Source: Spirosoma telluris (GTDB taxonomy: Bacteria; Bacteroidota; Bacteroidia; Cytophagales; Spirosomataceae). From it: DNA of 64,000 nucleotides. A program made the position numbers and the translations under genes. The stretch spans positions 6,563,001-6,627,000 of the forward strand of contig QLII01000001.1 of assembly GCA_003259005.1 (NCBI GenBank), read 5' to 3'. The notes beneath the pieces are model-generated. The model was not told the origin of the DNA. It did no database searches and worked only from the letters and a program-made list of their open reading frames with translations. Of this stretch, positions 1 to 9,250 are shown piece by piece; within the stretch, counting starts at the first letter, position 1, and each line of letters opens with the position of its first letter.

Positions 1-915
1 GGCTTATCCCTTTTACTTTTCGCCAGGGCCAATGCTCAATCGCCCATTGAAGTATTTTATGAAAAAGATAACTTGGGGGCCTATGCCTTTTCCTGTCGTA
101 ACACCGGCTTCTGCCCCTACACGATTACCATTACATTCACTCAATTGAATGGTCTGCGGGCATCAACAACGTTACCCTATCAGACAGATGTCAGGCCGGG
201 GCAACAGTCGCTTTTCAAGCTACAACCTCAACCCAATCAATCAACTTCGTTTCAGTATAATGTCAGTTACATAAAAGGCTGTAAACGACCAAAAGTCGAT
301 ACGGCAGTAGTGTATCTTCTCCCTGCGAGTCCGGGCAAACGGGTTAGTGTCAGTGAATTATCTTATTTAGGCAAACTCTACTCTGGCCAGGCAGACCCCA
401 AGGACTGGTATTCGCTGGCTATTAAAATGAATAGCGGAGATACGGTGTTTGCGGCCCGCCGGGGAACGGTATCCGTGGTTCGGAGTGATGCCACGCCCAT
501 CGGGACTCATCTGGGATTTAACCGCGACGACAACATGGTCGAGATCAATCATGCTGACTGTAGCTTTGCCACCTACACCGTTTTCTGTCCGAAAAGCATT
601 TTCGTTCTGCCGGGTCAGTTTGTCGAAGCAGGAACTCCGCTGGGTATCGTTGGGGGTGAAAACTACGATTTTGGACCGCACGTTCGGTTTACCGTGCATT
701 ATAATTACGAAGCTCCAGTGATCAAAAATGGTCAGCCAACCGATGAGAAGCATTATTGGGCCTACGTACCCGTTCGATTCTGGCTCAAGGAGGAGCAGCG
801 AGCTGGCCGGTTAGAGCCACGAAAGCCATACCTGTCCGACCATCCTGAAGCAGTTATTGAACAGGAAATGAGCAAACGGGAGCTGAAGAAGTGGCAGAAG
901 AGCCATCTAAAATGA
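1..915 (+). CDS. M23/LytM-like peptidase-fold protein, 5' partial, degenerate metal site
   Basis: The frame is open from base 1, so the true start lies upstream; the visible beginning is the end of a signal peptide (hydrophobic, then RANAQS). The second half resembles the lysostaphin-type (LytM, M23) beta fold: a GDTVFAARRGTV strand, VEINHADCSFATYTVF, then FVEAGTPLGIVG and GPHVRFTVHY near the C-terminal third. In active M23 enzymes the last motif is HxH and an upstream H..D supplies the other zinc ligands. Here HxH reads HVR, and I see no clear H..D before the GDTV strand (the region reads WYSLAIKM). Probably an exported, non-catalytic LytM-like protein, perhaps a regulator or peptidoglycan binder. 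The fold assignment is fairly firm; the loss of activity is inference. Confidence 0.7.
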   Translation, partial: GLSLLLFARANAQSPIEVFYEKDNLGAYAFSCRNTGFCPYTITITFTQLNGLRASTTLPYQTDVRPGQQSLFKLQPQPNQSTSFQYNVSYIKGCKRPKVDTAVVYLLPASPGKRVSVSELSYLGKLYSGQADPKDWYSLAIKMNSGDTVFAARRGTVSVVRSDATPIGTHLGFNRDDNMVEINHADCSFATYTVFCPKSIFVLPGQFVEAGTPLGIVGGENYDFGPHVRFTVHYNYEAPVIKNGQPTDEKHYWAYVPVRFWLKEEQRAGRLEPRKPYLSDHPEAVIEQEMSKRELKKWQKSHLK

Positions 916-1047
916 AGACGTTCCCTCTACTTCGCTAACTGGTAACTCACTGCTGAACGGACCCCGCAACTTGAACCATAGGGCGTTATTTTGTTCACCG
1001 AATGCGACGGATTAAGTTAGACAGTTTTTAGGGTTTGTTTTATTCGT

Positions 1048-1206
1048 TTATTGGGCGAGCCTGTTGATAAGGATGGCAATCCGTAACATGGACTCCAAAC
1101 TTTCTACGGTTTTCTCCACATACCGAAATCGCCTATGCCGTCTTCACAGGCTCAACAAAACAGACTTTATAGCCATGATCAGTCGCAGTCACGTCTAGAG
1201 GGGGCA
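1048..1206 (-). pseudogene. Transposase C-terminal relic (probably IS5-type)
   Basis: Read on the minus strand, this stretch ends with a peptide containing FRYVEKTVESLESMLRIAIL and NRLAQ followed by TAA, which looks like the tail of a DDE transposase. Directly upstream, in another frame, a second piece reads DHGYKVCFVEPVKTA. The two pieces are separated by a stop and a frame change, and no terminal repeats or N-terminal part are visible, so this is a decayed fragment. It accounts for most of the 381-base gap between the M23-like gene and mpg. The family assignment is from general resemblance only. Confidence 0.4.
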
Positions 1207-1296
1207 CTTTGCCTTTTAGACGATCAACCACCATCCTGTTACAGCGGATGGTTTTCTACCTAATAACTCGCAACTTAGGTTAGTATATAATTCTGC

Positions 1297-1938
1297 TTAC
1301 TTCCGACTCACAAACCGATTCCCTTTTATGTAGTAACGATAGGGCAAATCGGCTCCGTGGGTCAGGCCAATGCGGGTAGTCGTAACCATATCGAAGTCAT
1401 GTAATACGGGGCCGCGAATGTATATCGACCCAGTTACCAGCGATGAGGCATTGTCGTGCTCACGGCTAATGCCCATGGCAATTGTGAGTTTCCCGGGGCC
1501 GTTGGCGAGGTTACGCTGACCGTCGGCGGTTGTGGCATCTATGGTATTATTGCGGTATCGTTCGAAACCAGTTTTGAACGCATCATTGCGTCGAAGCTCC
1601 ATAAGGTCAATGCCCTCTGTAGGTTCGAGGGCACGGATTAACACGGCCTCGCCCACTCCCTCTGGCCCTGTCACAACATTAATACAGTTATAGTGATTAT
1701 AAATCTGGTAGACGTAGAGTGTTCCAGCAGGGCCAAACATGGCAGCATTGCGAGCCGTCTGCCGCCGGTAGGCATGACAGGCGGGGTCATCGGTTAAATA
1801 GCCCTCCGTTTCTACAATAATACCGGCCGTTGTGCCTTCTACATTCTCGTGTACAAGTTCACAGCCAAGCAGAAGTTGAGCAAGGGTGAGTGTATCGTGT
1901 TGTTGGTAGAAGTTAAGAGGAAGTTTTGGCATAGGCAT
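1297..1938 (-). CDS. mpg: DNA-3-methyladenine glycosylase (AAG/MPG family)
   Basis: Base-excision repair enzyme that removes alkylated purines such as 3-methyladenine. The family pattern is clear: GCELVHENVEGTTAGIIVETEGY, containing the catalytic Glu of the VETEGY segment, then DPACHAYRRQT, GTLYVYQIYNHYNCINVV and, near the C-terminus, LANGPGKLTIAMGI. At about 213 residues it is normal length. The ATG at 1938 overlaps the yicC stop by one base (TGATG), so the two genes are translationally coupled. A TTG one codon further upstream is possible but less likely. Confidence 0.93.
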   Translation of the reverse strand: MPMPKLPLNFYQQHDTLTLAQLLLGCELVHENVEGTTAGIIVETEGYLTDDPACHAYRRQTARNAAMFGPAGTLYVYQIYNHYNCINVVTGPEGVGEAVLIRALEPTEGIDLMELRRNDAFKTGFERYRNNTIDATTADGQRNLANGPGKLTIAMGISREHDNASSLVTGSIYIRGPVLHDFDMVTTTRIGLTHGADLPYRYYIKGNRFVSRK

Positions 1939-2825
1939 CAAATCACATTCATGGTCTGCTCTTTGATTTTTTCCAGTTCGTCTTTCATCTGTACTACCAG
2001 GCGCTGAATGGCTGCGTCGTTGGCCTTGGAACCGATCGTATTAATTTCCCGGCCAATTTCCTGTGAGATAAAATTCAATTTTTTGCCGTTGGCTTCCTCC
2101 GTCGAAAGTACTTCGAGGAAGTAACTAAGGTGGCTTTTGAGCCGGACTTTCTCCTCCGAAATGTCGAATTTCTCAACGTAATAGACCAGCTCCTGCTCAA
2201 AGCGATTCTGATCAAAGGATTCGCTATCTAACAGCTCTTTTACCGAATTACGCATCCGATCACGAACGGCTGGAATCCGCCGAATATCCTGTTCTTCGAT
2301 AGCTGCCAGTCGATCAGTAATGATCTGAATATACTCCTGAAATTTGCTCTCCAGAACAGCGCCATCCTGTTTGCGAAACCCATCGCACCGGCGCAGGGCT
2401 TCATGTACCGCAGCTTGTACCGTTGCCCAGTCCGATGCATCGTCGGTAGGGTCGGCAGATTCGGTCAGGTAAGCGTTGGGTTGTTGAAGGGCCAATTGCA
2501 GGACATCACTGTCTGGTATGCTCATGAGCATGGTGTTGGCCGTTTCCTTTAAATCGCTCACGTAAGCCTGCACCAGTGGTCGATTGATGGTAACGCCTGG
2601 CCGTACAGCACTCGTTCGGGCCAGATTAAGTGAAAGTTCTACTTTACCCCGTTCCAACTGCTGAGTCAGCAAGGCACGCAACTCAATTTCTTTGTCTGAA
2701 AATTGCCGGGGCATCCGGCAATAAATATCTAAAAACTTTGAGTTCAGAGTCTTTATTTCCGCCGTTACGGCTAAGCCACCAGCTTCTACTGTTGCATTGC
2801 CGAAGCCAGTCATTGATTTAAGCAT
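1938..2825 (-). CDS. yicC: YicC family protein (endoribonuclease YicC/YloC)
   Basis: The N-terminus MLKSMTGFG and the C-terminal block LNFISQEIGREINTIGSKA are the two hallmark conserved segments of the YicC/YloC family (YicC_N plus DUF1732), and 295 residues is the usual length. Members have been reported to be endoribonucleases. The middle of the protein is charged and helical, and it contains the usual EELVYYVEKFDISEE-like stretch. It forms an operon with mpg through a one-base stop/start overlap. The gap upstream towards pdxA carries a long inverted repeat. Confidence 0.92.
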   Translation of the reverse strand: MLKSMTGFGNATVEAGGLAVTAEIKTLNSKFLDIYCRMPRQFSDKEIELRALLTQQLERGKVELSLNLARTSAVRPGVTINRPLVQAYVSDLKETANTMLMSIPDSDVLQLALQQPNAYLTESADPTDDASDWATVQAAVHEALRRCDGFRKQDGAVLESKFQEYIQIITDRLAAIEEQDIRRIPAVRDRMRNSVKELLDSESFDQNRFEQELVYYVEKFDISEEKVRLKSHLSYFLEVLSTEEANGKKLNFISQEIGREINTIGSKANDAAIQRLVVQMKDELEKIKEQTMNVI

Positions 2826-2841
2826 AAGTATGGGTTTACTT

Positions 2842-2925
2842 TTTATGGTTTGTGGTTAGAGGTTTACGGTTGGCTAACACGTCAGCGACACGTGCGTCAG
2901 CCAACCGTAAACCTCTAACCATAAA
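2842..2925. repeat. Long intergenic inverted repeat (yicC/pdxA gap)
   Basis: A perfect 22-base inverted repeat has arms at 2854-2875 (GGTTAGAGGTTTACGGTTGG...) and 2899-2920, with a 23-base loop. An extra TTTATGGTT at 2842-2850 can pair with AACCATAAA just outside the right arm. It lies downstream of pdxA and upstream of yicC, both on the minus strand. It lacks a strong flanking T tract, so it is not a textbook terminator, although it would form a very stable RNA hairpin. Confidence 0.8.
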
Positions 2926-2932
2926 CTGTAAA

Positions 2933-4447
2933 CTATTTAAGGGCTCCTGCTTCCAGTTCCAAAAACTCTTTTCGGTTGCGGGCAACGTCAATGGCAGTAT
3001 AAATAGCCTGAAGCATAGAGGTTTCGTCGGCTAGGTCTTTACCCGCAATATCGTAGGCCGTTCCGTGATCTGGTGATGTCCGGACGGCGGGCATACCTGC
3101 CGTAAAATTGACGCCTTCCTCAAAGGCAATCGCTTTAAACGGAATCAAGCCCTGGTCGTGGTACATGGCCAGTACAGCATCAAATTTCTTATAGGCTCTG
3201 GTTCCGAAGAAGCCATCGGCAGGGTAGGGGCCAAATACCAGCTCGCCTTTGTTGATTAACTCAGTCAGGAGGGGTTTAATAATATCCTGCTCTTCGTTGC
3301 CGAGCAGCCCTTCTTCGCCGGCGTGGGGATTCAACCCAAGTACCGCAATTTTTGGTTTGTCGATACCGAAATCCTGCTTCAGCGATTGCATCATCAGATG
3401 CAGTTTTTGGGCAATACGCTCGCGGGTAACGTTCTGCCGAACGCGTCCCAGCGGGACATGGCCCGTTACAACACCAATGCGTAAGGTCTCACTGACCATA
3501 AACATCAAATTGTCTTCAACGCCAAACTCCTGCGCCAGATATTCCGTATGGCCCGGAAATTTGAATTCCTCTGACTGAATGTTGTATTTATTAATCGGTG
3601 CCGTAACAAGGGCATCTAATTTGCCGTTTTTCAGGTCATCAACAGCGCGTTGCAAACAAGCGAGGGCGGCCTGTCCGGCCTCAGGGGTTACCTGGCCCGG
3701 CTGAATATCCTGATTCTGATCGGGCCAGCAGGTAATTACATTGGTCAGTTTATGGCTGATCTGACCAATCGTTTGTGCACCATTCAGGTTCCAGTCTTTC
3801 AGATTTAACAGGTTACGATACCGGTTCAGAATCCGCATGGAGCCATAGATAACTGGCGTACAGATTTTTTGCAACCGATTGTACTGCAAGGCTTTCAGGA
3901 TTACTTCGGGGCCAATGCCATTGTAATCGCCGAGCGAAATGCCGATTACCAACCGATCTTCACGACCCATATTCTCCGCGGGTTGCGTCGTCTGATTGCC
4001 TAAGTCGCGGGAGCCAGCGTCGCCTGATATGGGTTCGCGCTCGCGTGACTGATTTCGGTTGTTGTTCGCATTGCGGTCACCACGCTCTGGACGGGAATCG
4101 TCTCGCTGGCGAGCTTCATTCGGGCGTTGACCATTATTGGGTTGCCGATTATCTCGTTGATTTTTTTGGCGTTGTTCCTCATTTCGGCCCGTTTGCGGTC
4201 GATTTTCCCGTTGATTTTGTACGGGTTTAAAGGATCGTTCCGGCCGATTTGGTGAATCATTACCTGCCTTATGACCATCGTTTCGAGTGTCCTGATAAGG
4301 GACATTCTGACGGTTATTACGGGGCTGATTGCCAGATCGTTGCTCAGGCGCAGGTTGCGGTTGAGCATTGGCTGGTCGTGCATCGGGCTTAGCCCCTGAC
4401 GAGTTGGTGCGGGATTGGTTCGGTTCGTTCGGTTGGCGTTGTTCCAT
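2933..4447 (-). CDS. pdxA: 4-hydroxythreonine-4-phosphate dehydrogenase PdxA with ~160-residue disordered N-terminal extension
   Basis: Residues ~165-504 are a full PdxA, which oxidises 4-phosphohydroxy-L-threonine in pyridoxal phosphate synthesis: LVIGISLGDYNGIGPEVILK, FPGHTEYLA, MYHDQGLIPFKA and SPDHGTAYDIAGK carry the substrate and divalent-metal ligands. Residues 1-159 are not part of the family. They are extremely rich in Arg, Asn, Gln and Pro (about 25, 26, 21 and 18 by my count), have no hydrophobic core and contain repeated NNRNQ/RQPNNGQRPN-like words. An in-frame ATG at 3970 (MGREDRLVIG) would give an ordinary PdxA of about 345 residues. Either the long form is made, or the extension is upstream open frame. 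The unbroken frame and consistent composition favour real coding. Confidence 0.9.
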   Translation of the reverse strand: MEQRQPNEPNQSRTNSSGAKPDARPANAQPQPAPEQRSGNQPRNNRQNVPYQDTRNDGHKAGNDSPNRPERSFKPVQNQRENRPQTGRNEEQRQKNQRDNRQPNNGQRPNEARQRDDSRPERGDRNANNNRNQSREREPISGDAGSRDLGNQTTQPAENMGREDRLVIGISLGDYNGIGPEVILKALQYNRLQKICTPVIYGSMRILNRYRNLLNLKDWNLNGAQTIGQISHKLTNVITCWPDQNQDIQPGQVTPEAGQAALACLQRAVDDLKNGKLDALVTAPINKYNIQSEEFKFPGHTEYLAQEFGVEDNLMFMVSETLRIGVVTGHVPLGRVRQNVTRERIAQKLHLMMQSLKQDFGIDKPKIAVLGLNPHAGEEGLLGNEEQDIIKPLLTELINKGELVFGPYPADGFFGTRAYKKFDAVLAMYHDQGLIPFKAIAFEEGVNFTAGMPAVRTSPDHGTAYDIAGKDLADETSMLQAIYTAIDVARNRKEFLELEAGALK

Positions 4448-4481
4448 GTACTTTTCGTAGTTTCGCCAAGAATTTTAACTA

Positions 4482-4570
4482 GTGAAGAATGTAGAATGAA
4501 GAGTGAAGAATAGATGGAGAAGACACCTGAGAAGCTTTTTATTCTTCACTCTTCACTCTTCATTCTTAAC
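4482..4570. repeat. Inverted repeat between divergent pdxA and dehydrogenase genes
   Basis: The word GAATGAAGAGTGAAGAAT at 4494-4511 is answered by ATTCTTCACTCTTCACTC and CTTCATTC at 4541-4567, giving a long purine-arm/pyrimidine-arm hairpin with a short internal duplication in the right arm. Because it lies between two divergently transcribed starts, it cannot be an ordinary terminator for either gene. Confidence 0.75.
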
Positions 4571-4601
4571 TAATGTAGCCGCAAGTTACGAAAACCCCCG
4601 G

Positions 4602-5546
4602 ATGTCCCAGAATCAACCATCTATTCTCATTGCCGACGAAATGCACCCGTCGCTCTTCGCCATGCTTGATGAAGCTGGCTTTTTGTATGATTATCAACCA
4701 AAAATTAGTCGGGCCGAGTTACTAACAGGGCTTACGCCCTTCACCGGACTTATTATCCGCAGCAAAACCAGGGTTGATGATGAACTGCTGAGTCAGGCTC
4801 CCAATTTACGCTTTATTGGTCGGGCGGGAGCTGGGTTGGATTTAATTGATCTCGACGCTGTCGAACGGCGAGGTATTGCAGTTTTTCACGCTGGCGAAGG
4901 GAATCGTGATGCCGTTGCTGAACACACGGTAGGTATGTTGCTGGCATTGCTGGCTAATATACTGAAAGCAGACCGGGAAGTGCGGCAGGGAATATGGGAT
5001 CGGGAAGGTAATCGAGGCTATGAACTCGGGAGCCTGACCGTTGGCCTGGTTGGCTACGGAAATAATGGTCGCGCTACAGCCCAGCGACTGAGTGGTTTCG
5101 GTTGCCGGGTGCTGGCTTATGATAAATTCCTGACGAACTACGGCGATGCGTTTGCGGAAGAAGCTACGATGGCCCAACTCATGGCAGAAGCGGATATACT
5201 AAGCCTTCATGTTCCGCTGACAGATGAGACGCGCATGATGATCAATGATTCGTTTATCGAACTAGTTGCCAAGCCATTCTACCTGAATAACATTGCTCGT
5301 GGTGAAATTGTATCACTGACCGCCGTTGTGCGTGGGCTGGAGAGTGGCAAAATTCGGGGAGCCACGTTAGATGTGCTGGAAAACGAAAAACTGGCCAAAC
5401 TTACTCCCGATCAGCAAGCGGCCTTCGATTACCTGCGCCAATCAGATCGGGTAGTTCTGACTCCGCATATAGCCGGTTGGACGCATGAAAGCTACGTCCG
5501 GATAAATGAAGTACTGATAAGGCAGTTACTTGCTTCGCAACTATAA
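4602..5546 (+). CDS. D-isomer-specific 2-hydroxyacid dehydrogenase (phosphoglycerate dehydrogenase-like)
   Basis: NAD-dependent oxidation of a D-2-hydroxyacid. The order of motifs is typical: an N-terminal substrate domain with LIIRSKTRVDDELL and FIGRAGAGLDLIDL, a Rossmann domain with GLVGYGNNGRATAQRL (GxGxxG), and the catalytic Arg, Glu and His in NNIARGEIV, LDVLENEK and LTPHIAGWTHESY. I chose ATG 4602 (MSQNQPSILIAD) because the open frame further upstream is made of the inverted repeat. At 314 residues it lacks the C-terminal ACT domain of long SerA enzymes, so it may be SerA or a related dehydrogenase. Confidence 0.88.
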   Translation: MSQNQPSILIADEMHPSLFAMLDEAGFLYDYQPKISRAELLTGLTPFTGLIIRSKTRVDDELLSQAPNLRFIGRAGAGLDLIDLDAVERRGIAVFHAGEGNRDAVAEHTVGMLLALLANILKADREVRQGIWDREGNRGYELGSLTVGLVGYGNNGRATAQRLSGFGCRVLAYDKFLTNYGDAFAEEATMAQLMAEADILSLHVPLTDETRMMINDSFIELVAKPFYLNNIARGEIVSLTAVVRGLESGKIRGATLDVLENEKLAKLTPDQQAAFDYLRQSDRVVLTPHIAGWTHESYVRINEVLIRQLLASQL

Positions 5547-5705
5547 AATTAAGGGTAATTGAGTAGTTCTCTACTTCTGTAATATTCCCGGAAAAATCTG
5601 TTTTTTCCAATGATTATACGGTACAGGAGGGCTTTTTCAAAATTTTCAACCATCTTGCCCTGTTGTTTAACGATCTTATAGCCAGAAGTCGTTTTGTTGA
5701 AATCT

Positions 5706-8700
5706 ATGAAAGAATACATCCGACCCATCAAACGTCTGCTTGTCGCCAACCGGGGCGAAATTGCCATCCGCATCATGCGGGCAGCTACTGAATTGGGCAT
5801 CACCACCATTGCCGTATACACCTATGAAGATCGTTACTCGCTCCACCGTTATAAGGCCGATGAAGCCTATCAAATTGGTCGGGACGAAGATCCGCTGAAA
5901 CCCTATCTGGATGTGGAGGGTATTATTTTGCTGGCTAAACGCCATAAGGTTGATGCCATTCATCCAGGCTATGGTTTTCTTTCAGAGAACGTAAAGCTGG
6001 CTCGACGGTGCCGCGAAGAGGGAATCATCTTCGTTGGCCCATCTCCCGAAGCAATGGATGCACTGGGCGATAAGGTGCGGGCTAAGAACCTGGCTACCAG
6101 CGCTGGCGTTCCACTCATTCCCGACTCGCGGGAAGAGAATATGAGTCCCGAATTTGCCCTGACTGAAGCTGAACGGATTGGTTTTCCGATTATGGTGAAA
6201 GCGGCTGCCGGGGCGGAGGGCGCGGGATGCGCGTAGTTCGGGAAGCCGAAGCTTTTGAGAAAGCATTTGCCGAAGCTAAAAACGAAGCCCGTAATGCGTT
6301 TGGCGATGACACGATCTTCCTGGAAAAATTCATTGAGGAGCCCAAGCATATCGAGGTGCAGTTGCTTGGTGACCAACATGGAAACATCGTTCACCTTTAC
6401 GAGCGTGACTGCTCGGTGCAACGGCGATTCCAGAAGGTTGTCGAAGTGGCACCCTCGTTTGGTCTGAAACAGGAAACGAAAGATAAACTGTACGCCTATG
6501 CGCTCCAACTGGGCCGGGCGGTGGAGTATTCCAATGCGGGAACGGTTGAGTTTCTGGTTGATAAAGAGGAGAATATTTATTTCATTGAGGTTAACCCCCG
6601 GATTCAGGTTGAACATACGATTACGGAAGAAATAACCGGTATCGACATTGTCAGAACGCAGATTCTGATCGCCATGGGTTACCAGCTTTCCGATAATGGC
6701 ATTTATATCAATCGACAGGAGGATATTCCGCTGAATGGCTATGCGATTCAGTGTCGGATCACGACCGAAGACCCGTCGAACGGATTTAAACCCGATTTTG
6801 GTACCATTACGGCCTACCGAAATGCGGCTGGCTTTGGTATTCGTCTGGATGAGGGAAGTAGCTACGCGGGCATGAAAATCTCGCCCTACTTCGACTCGAT
6901 GATTGTGAAAGTCTCGGCGCGGGGGCGTACCCTCAAAGGGGCTACTCAGCGCCTGACTCGGGCGTTGCTGGAGTTCCGGATTCGGGGCGTAAAAACCAAC
7001 ATCAGCTTTTTGCTGAACGTCATTAGCCACCCCATTTTTCAGCGGGGTGAAGCACGGGTTTCGTTTATCGAAACGCACCCCGAACTGTTCGACCTGCGCA
7101 AGCCACAGGACCGGTCAACACGCGTACTTAACTATCTGGCTGATGTCATTGTAAATGGCAATCCGGAAGTTAAAAAGAAAGACGACAGCAAGATATTCCG
7201 AACGCCTATTGTCCCTGCATTCGATACCTATGGTGCCTACCCAACCGGCAACCGGGATCGGCTGAAGGAGTTAGGGCGTGAGCAGTTTTCGCAATGGGTG
7301 AAAGATCAGAAGTGTGTTCTTTATACAGACACTACCTTCCGGGATGGTCACCAGTCATTGCTGGCAACGCGGGTTCGAACGCAGGATTTGCAAAAAGTAG
7401 CAGAAGGCTTCGCTAAAAATCACCCGGAGCTTTTCTCGATGGAGGTTTGGGGCGGGGCCACCTTCGACGTAGCCATGCGTTTCCTCTACGAAAGCCCCTG
7501 GAAACGGCTGGAAGCCCTGCGCGAAGCCATGCCAAATATGCTTTTGCAGATGCTGTTTCGGGGTTCCAACGCTGTTGGCTATTCAGCTTACCCCGATAAC
7601 CTGATTGAGAAGTTCGTTGAGAAATCCTGGGAAACAGGTATTGACGTATTCCGCATTTTCGACTCGCTTAACTGGGTCGAAGCCATGAAAGTGAGCATTC
7701 GGGCGGTTCGCGAACGTACTGATGCGCTTTGCGAAGCCGCTATTTGCTATACGGGCGATGTCCTGTCGCCCAAACAACATAAATACACGCTTCAGTATTA
7801 CCTCGATATGGCTCGCCAGCTCGAAGACGAAGGTGCTCATTTACTGGCTATTAAAGACATGGCCGGTTTGCTGAAACCCTTGTCGGCCGAGGTATTGGTG
7901 AGCGAGTTGAAGAAAGCTGTGAGCATCCCGATTCACCTGCATACGCATGATACGGCGGGTATTCAGGCGGCTACCTACCTGAAAGCCATTGACTCAGGTG
8001 TCGATATTGTCGATTGTGCACTCGGCGCTTTATCAGGTCTGACGTCGCAACCGAATTTTAACTCGGTCGTGGCGATGATGGAAGGTCACGAGCGCGAATG
8101 CAAGATGAATTTACCCTCGCTGAATGCCTACTCCAACTATTGGGAAGACGTTCGGGAATATTACTACCCATTTGAGTCGGGTATGAAGGCGAGTAGCGCG
8201 GAAGTCTATGAAAACGAAATTCCGGGTGGTCAATATTCTAACCTGAAACCGCAGGCTTTTGCAACGGGTCTGGGCGATAAGTTTGAGACGCTGAAAAAGA
8301 ATTACTCGGTAGCGAACCAGTTATTCGGGGATATCGTGAAGGTAACGCCTTCGTCGAAAGTGGTGGGTGATATGGCCATTTTCATGACGGCCAATAACCT
8401 TACTGCCGACGATGTGCTGACGCGGGGCGAGTCACTGTCATTCCCGGAATCGGTAAAAGAATTGATGAAAGGTATTCTGGGTCAGCCGGTTGGTGGTTTT
8501 CCCGAAGCGGTGCAAAAGGTTATCCTGAAAGGTGAACAGCCCATTACGGATCGCCCGAATAGTCATCTGAAACCAATCGACTTCGATGCAGACTTCAACG
8601 AATTTAAAGCCAAATACCCTCTCTGCGACGGTTTCTTAGATTATCTGTCGTACCAGATGTACCCGAAGGTCTATGACGAATATTACAAGGCGAATGAGCA

Positions 8701-9154
8701 GTATGGGAACGTCAGTATTATTCCAACCCCTGCTTTCTTCTATGGACTTAAAGAGAACGAGGAAATCCTCATTAACATCGAGGAGGGGAAAAATATCCTG
8801 GTGCGTCTACTATTCAGATCGGAGCCAGACGAGTTCGGTATGCGGACAATCACCTTTGAACTGAACGGTCAGAGCCGACAGGTTAAAGTGCGTGACAAGT
8901 CTTCGAAAGTCGAAAAATTCCAGCATGCTAAAGTAAGCAAAGATGGCGATATCGGTTCTCCGTTGCAGGGTCGGCTAACGCGTATTCTGGTGAAGGAAGG
9001 CGATACTGTTAAGAAAAATCAGCCCTTATTCGTTATTGAAGCCATGAAAATGGAAAGCATTGTAGCGGCACAGAAGGAAGGGAAAGTTAGCAAAGTCGTA
9101 TTGAAAGAAAGTACAACGGTAGAGCAGGACGATTGCGTCCTGGAACTGGCATAA
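5706..9154 (+). CDS. pyc: Pyruvate carboxylase (frameshifted in the record)
   Basis: Biotin enzyme making oxaloacetate from pyruvate and bicarbonate. Domain order: biotin carboxylase (RLLVANRGEIAIRIMRAA, HPGYGFLSEN, HIEVQLLGDQHGN, EVNPRIQVEHTITEE), carboxyltransferase (TTFRDGHQSLLATR, HLHTHDTAG), and a C-terminal biotinyl domain with EAMKMES. The frame breaks at 6210-6213, where GCCGGGGCGG should read GCCGGGGGCGG. Adding one G restores the glycine-rich ATP loop (AAAGGGGRGMRVV) and gives 1149 residues, the normal length. Breakage inside a run of G in an otherwise intact gene suggests a sequence error. ATG 5706 is preferred over an upstream TTG. Confidence 0.93.
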
Positions 9155-9164
9155 CGAGTCAATA

Positions 9165-9226
9165 TGGGCTTAGAATTTTCGGGCATAAGGCTGTATAAAT
9201 AGCTTGAAGCGAAAATTCTAAGCCCA
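9165..9226. terminator. Inverted repeat downstream of pyc, possible terminator
   Basis: The arms TGGGCTTAGAATTTTCG (9165-9181) and CGAAAATTCTAAGCCCA (9210-9226) are perfectly complementary over 17 bases with a 28-base loop. The repeat begins 11 bases after the pyc stop and ends just before the next start. There is no T tract after it. Confidence 0.55.
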
Positions 9227-9250
9227 GTTAGTTGTAATAAATCGGTCGAT

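Noticed and set aside
449..721. Open frame of about 90 codons within the M23-like gene, same strand
   Set aside because: It is a shifted-frame shadow of the M23-like CDS with no family resemblance.
4000..4383. Open frame of 127 codons inside the pdxA extension, same strand, other phase
   Set aside because: The low-complexity DNA of the extension leaves several frames open; the frame continuous with PdxA has the better start and composition.
5969..7078. Long minus-strand open frame (369 codons) opposite pyc
   Set aside because: It lies fully antisense to strongly conserved pyruvate carboxylase codons and shows no family features; it is a mirror of codon bias in GC-rich third positions.
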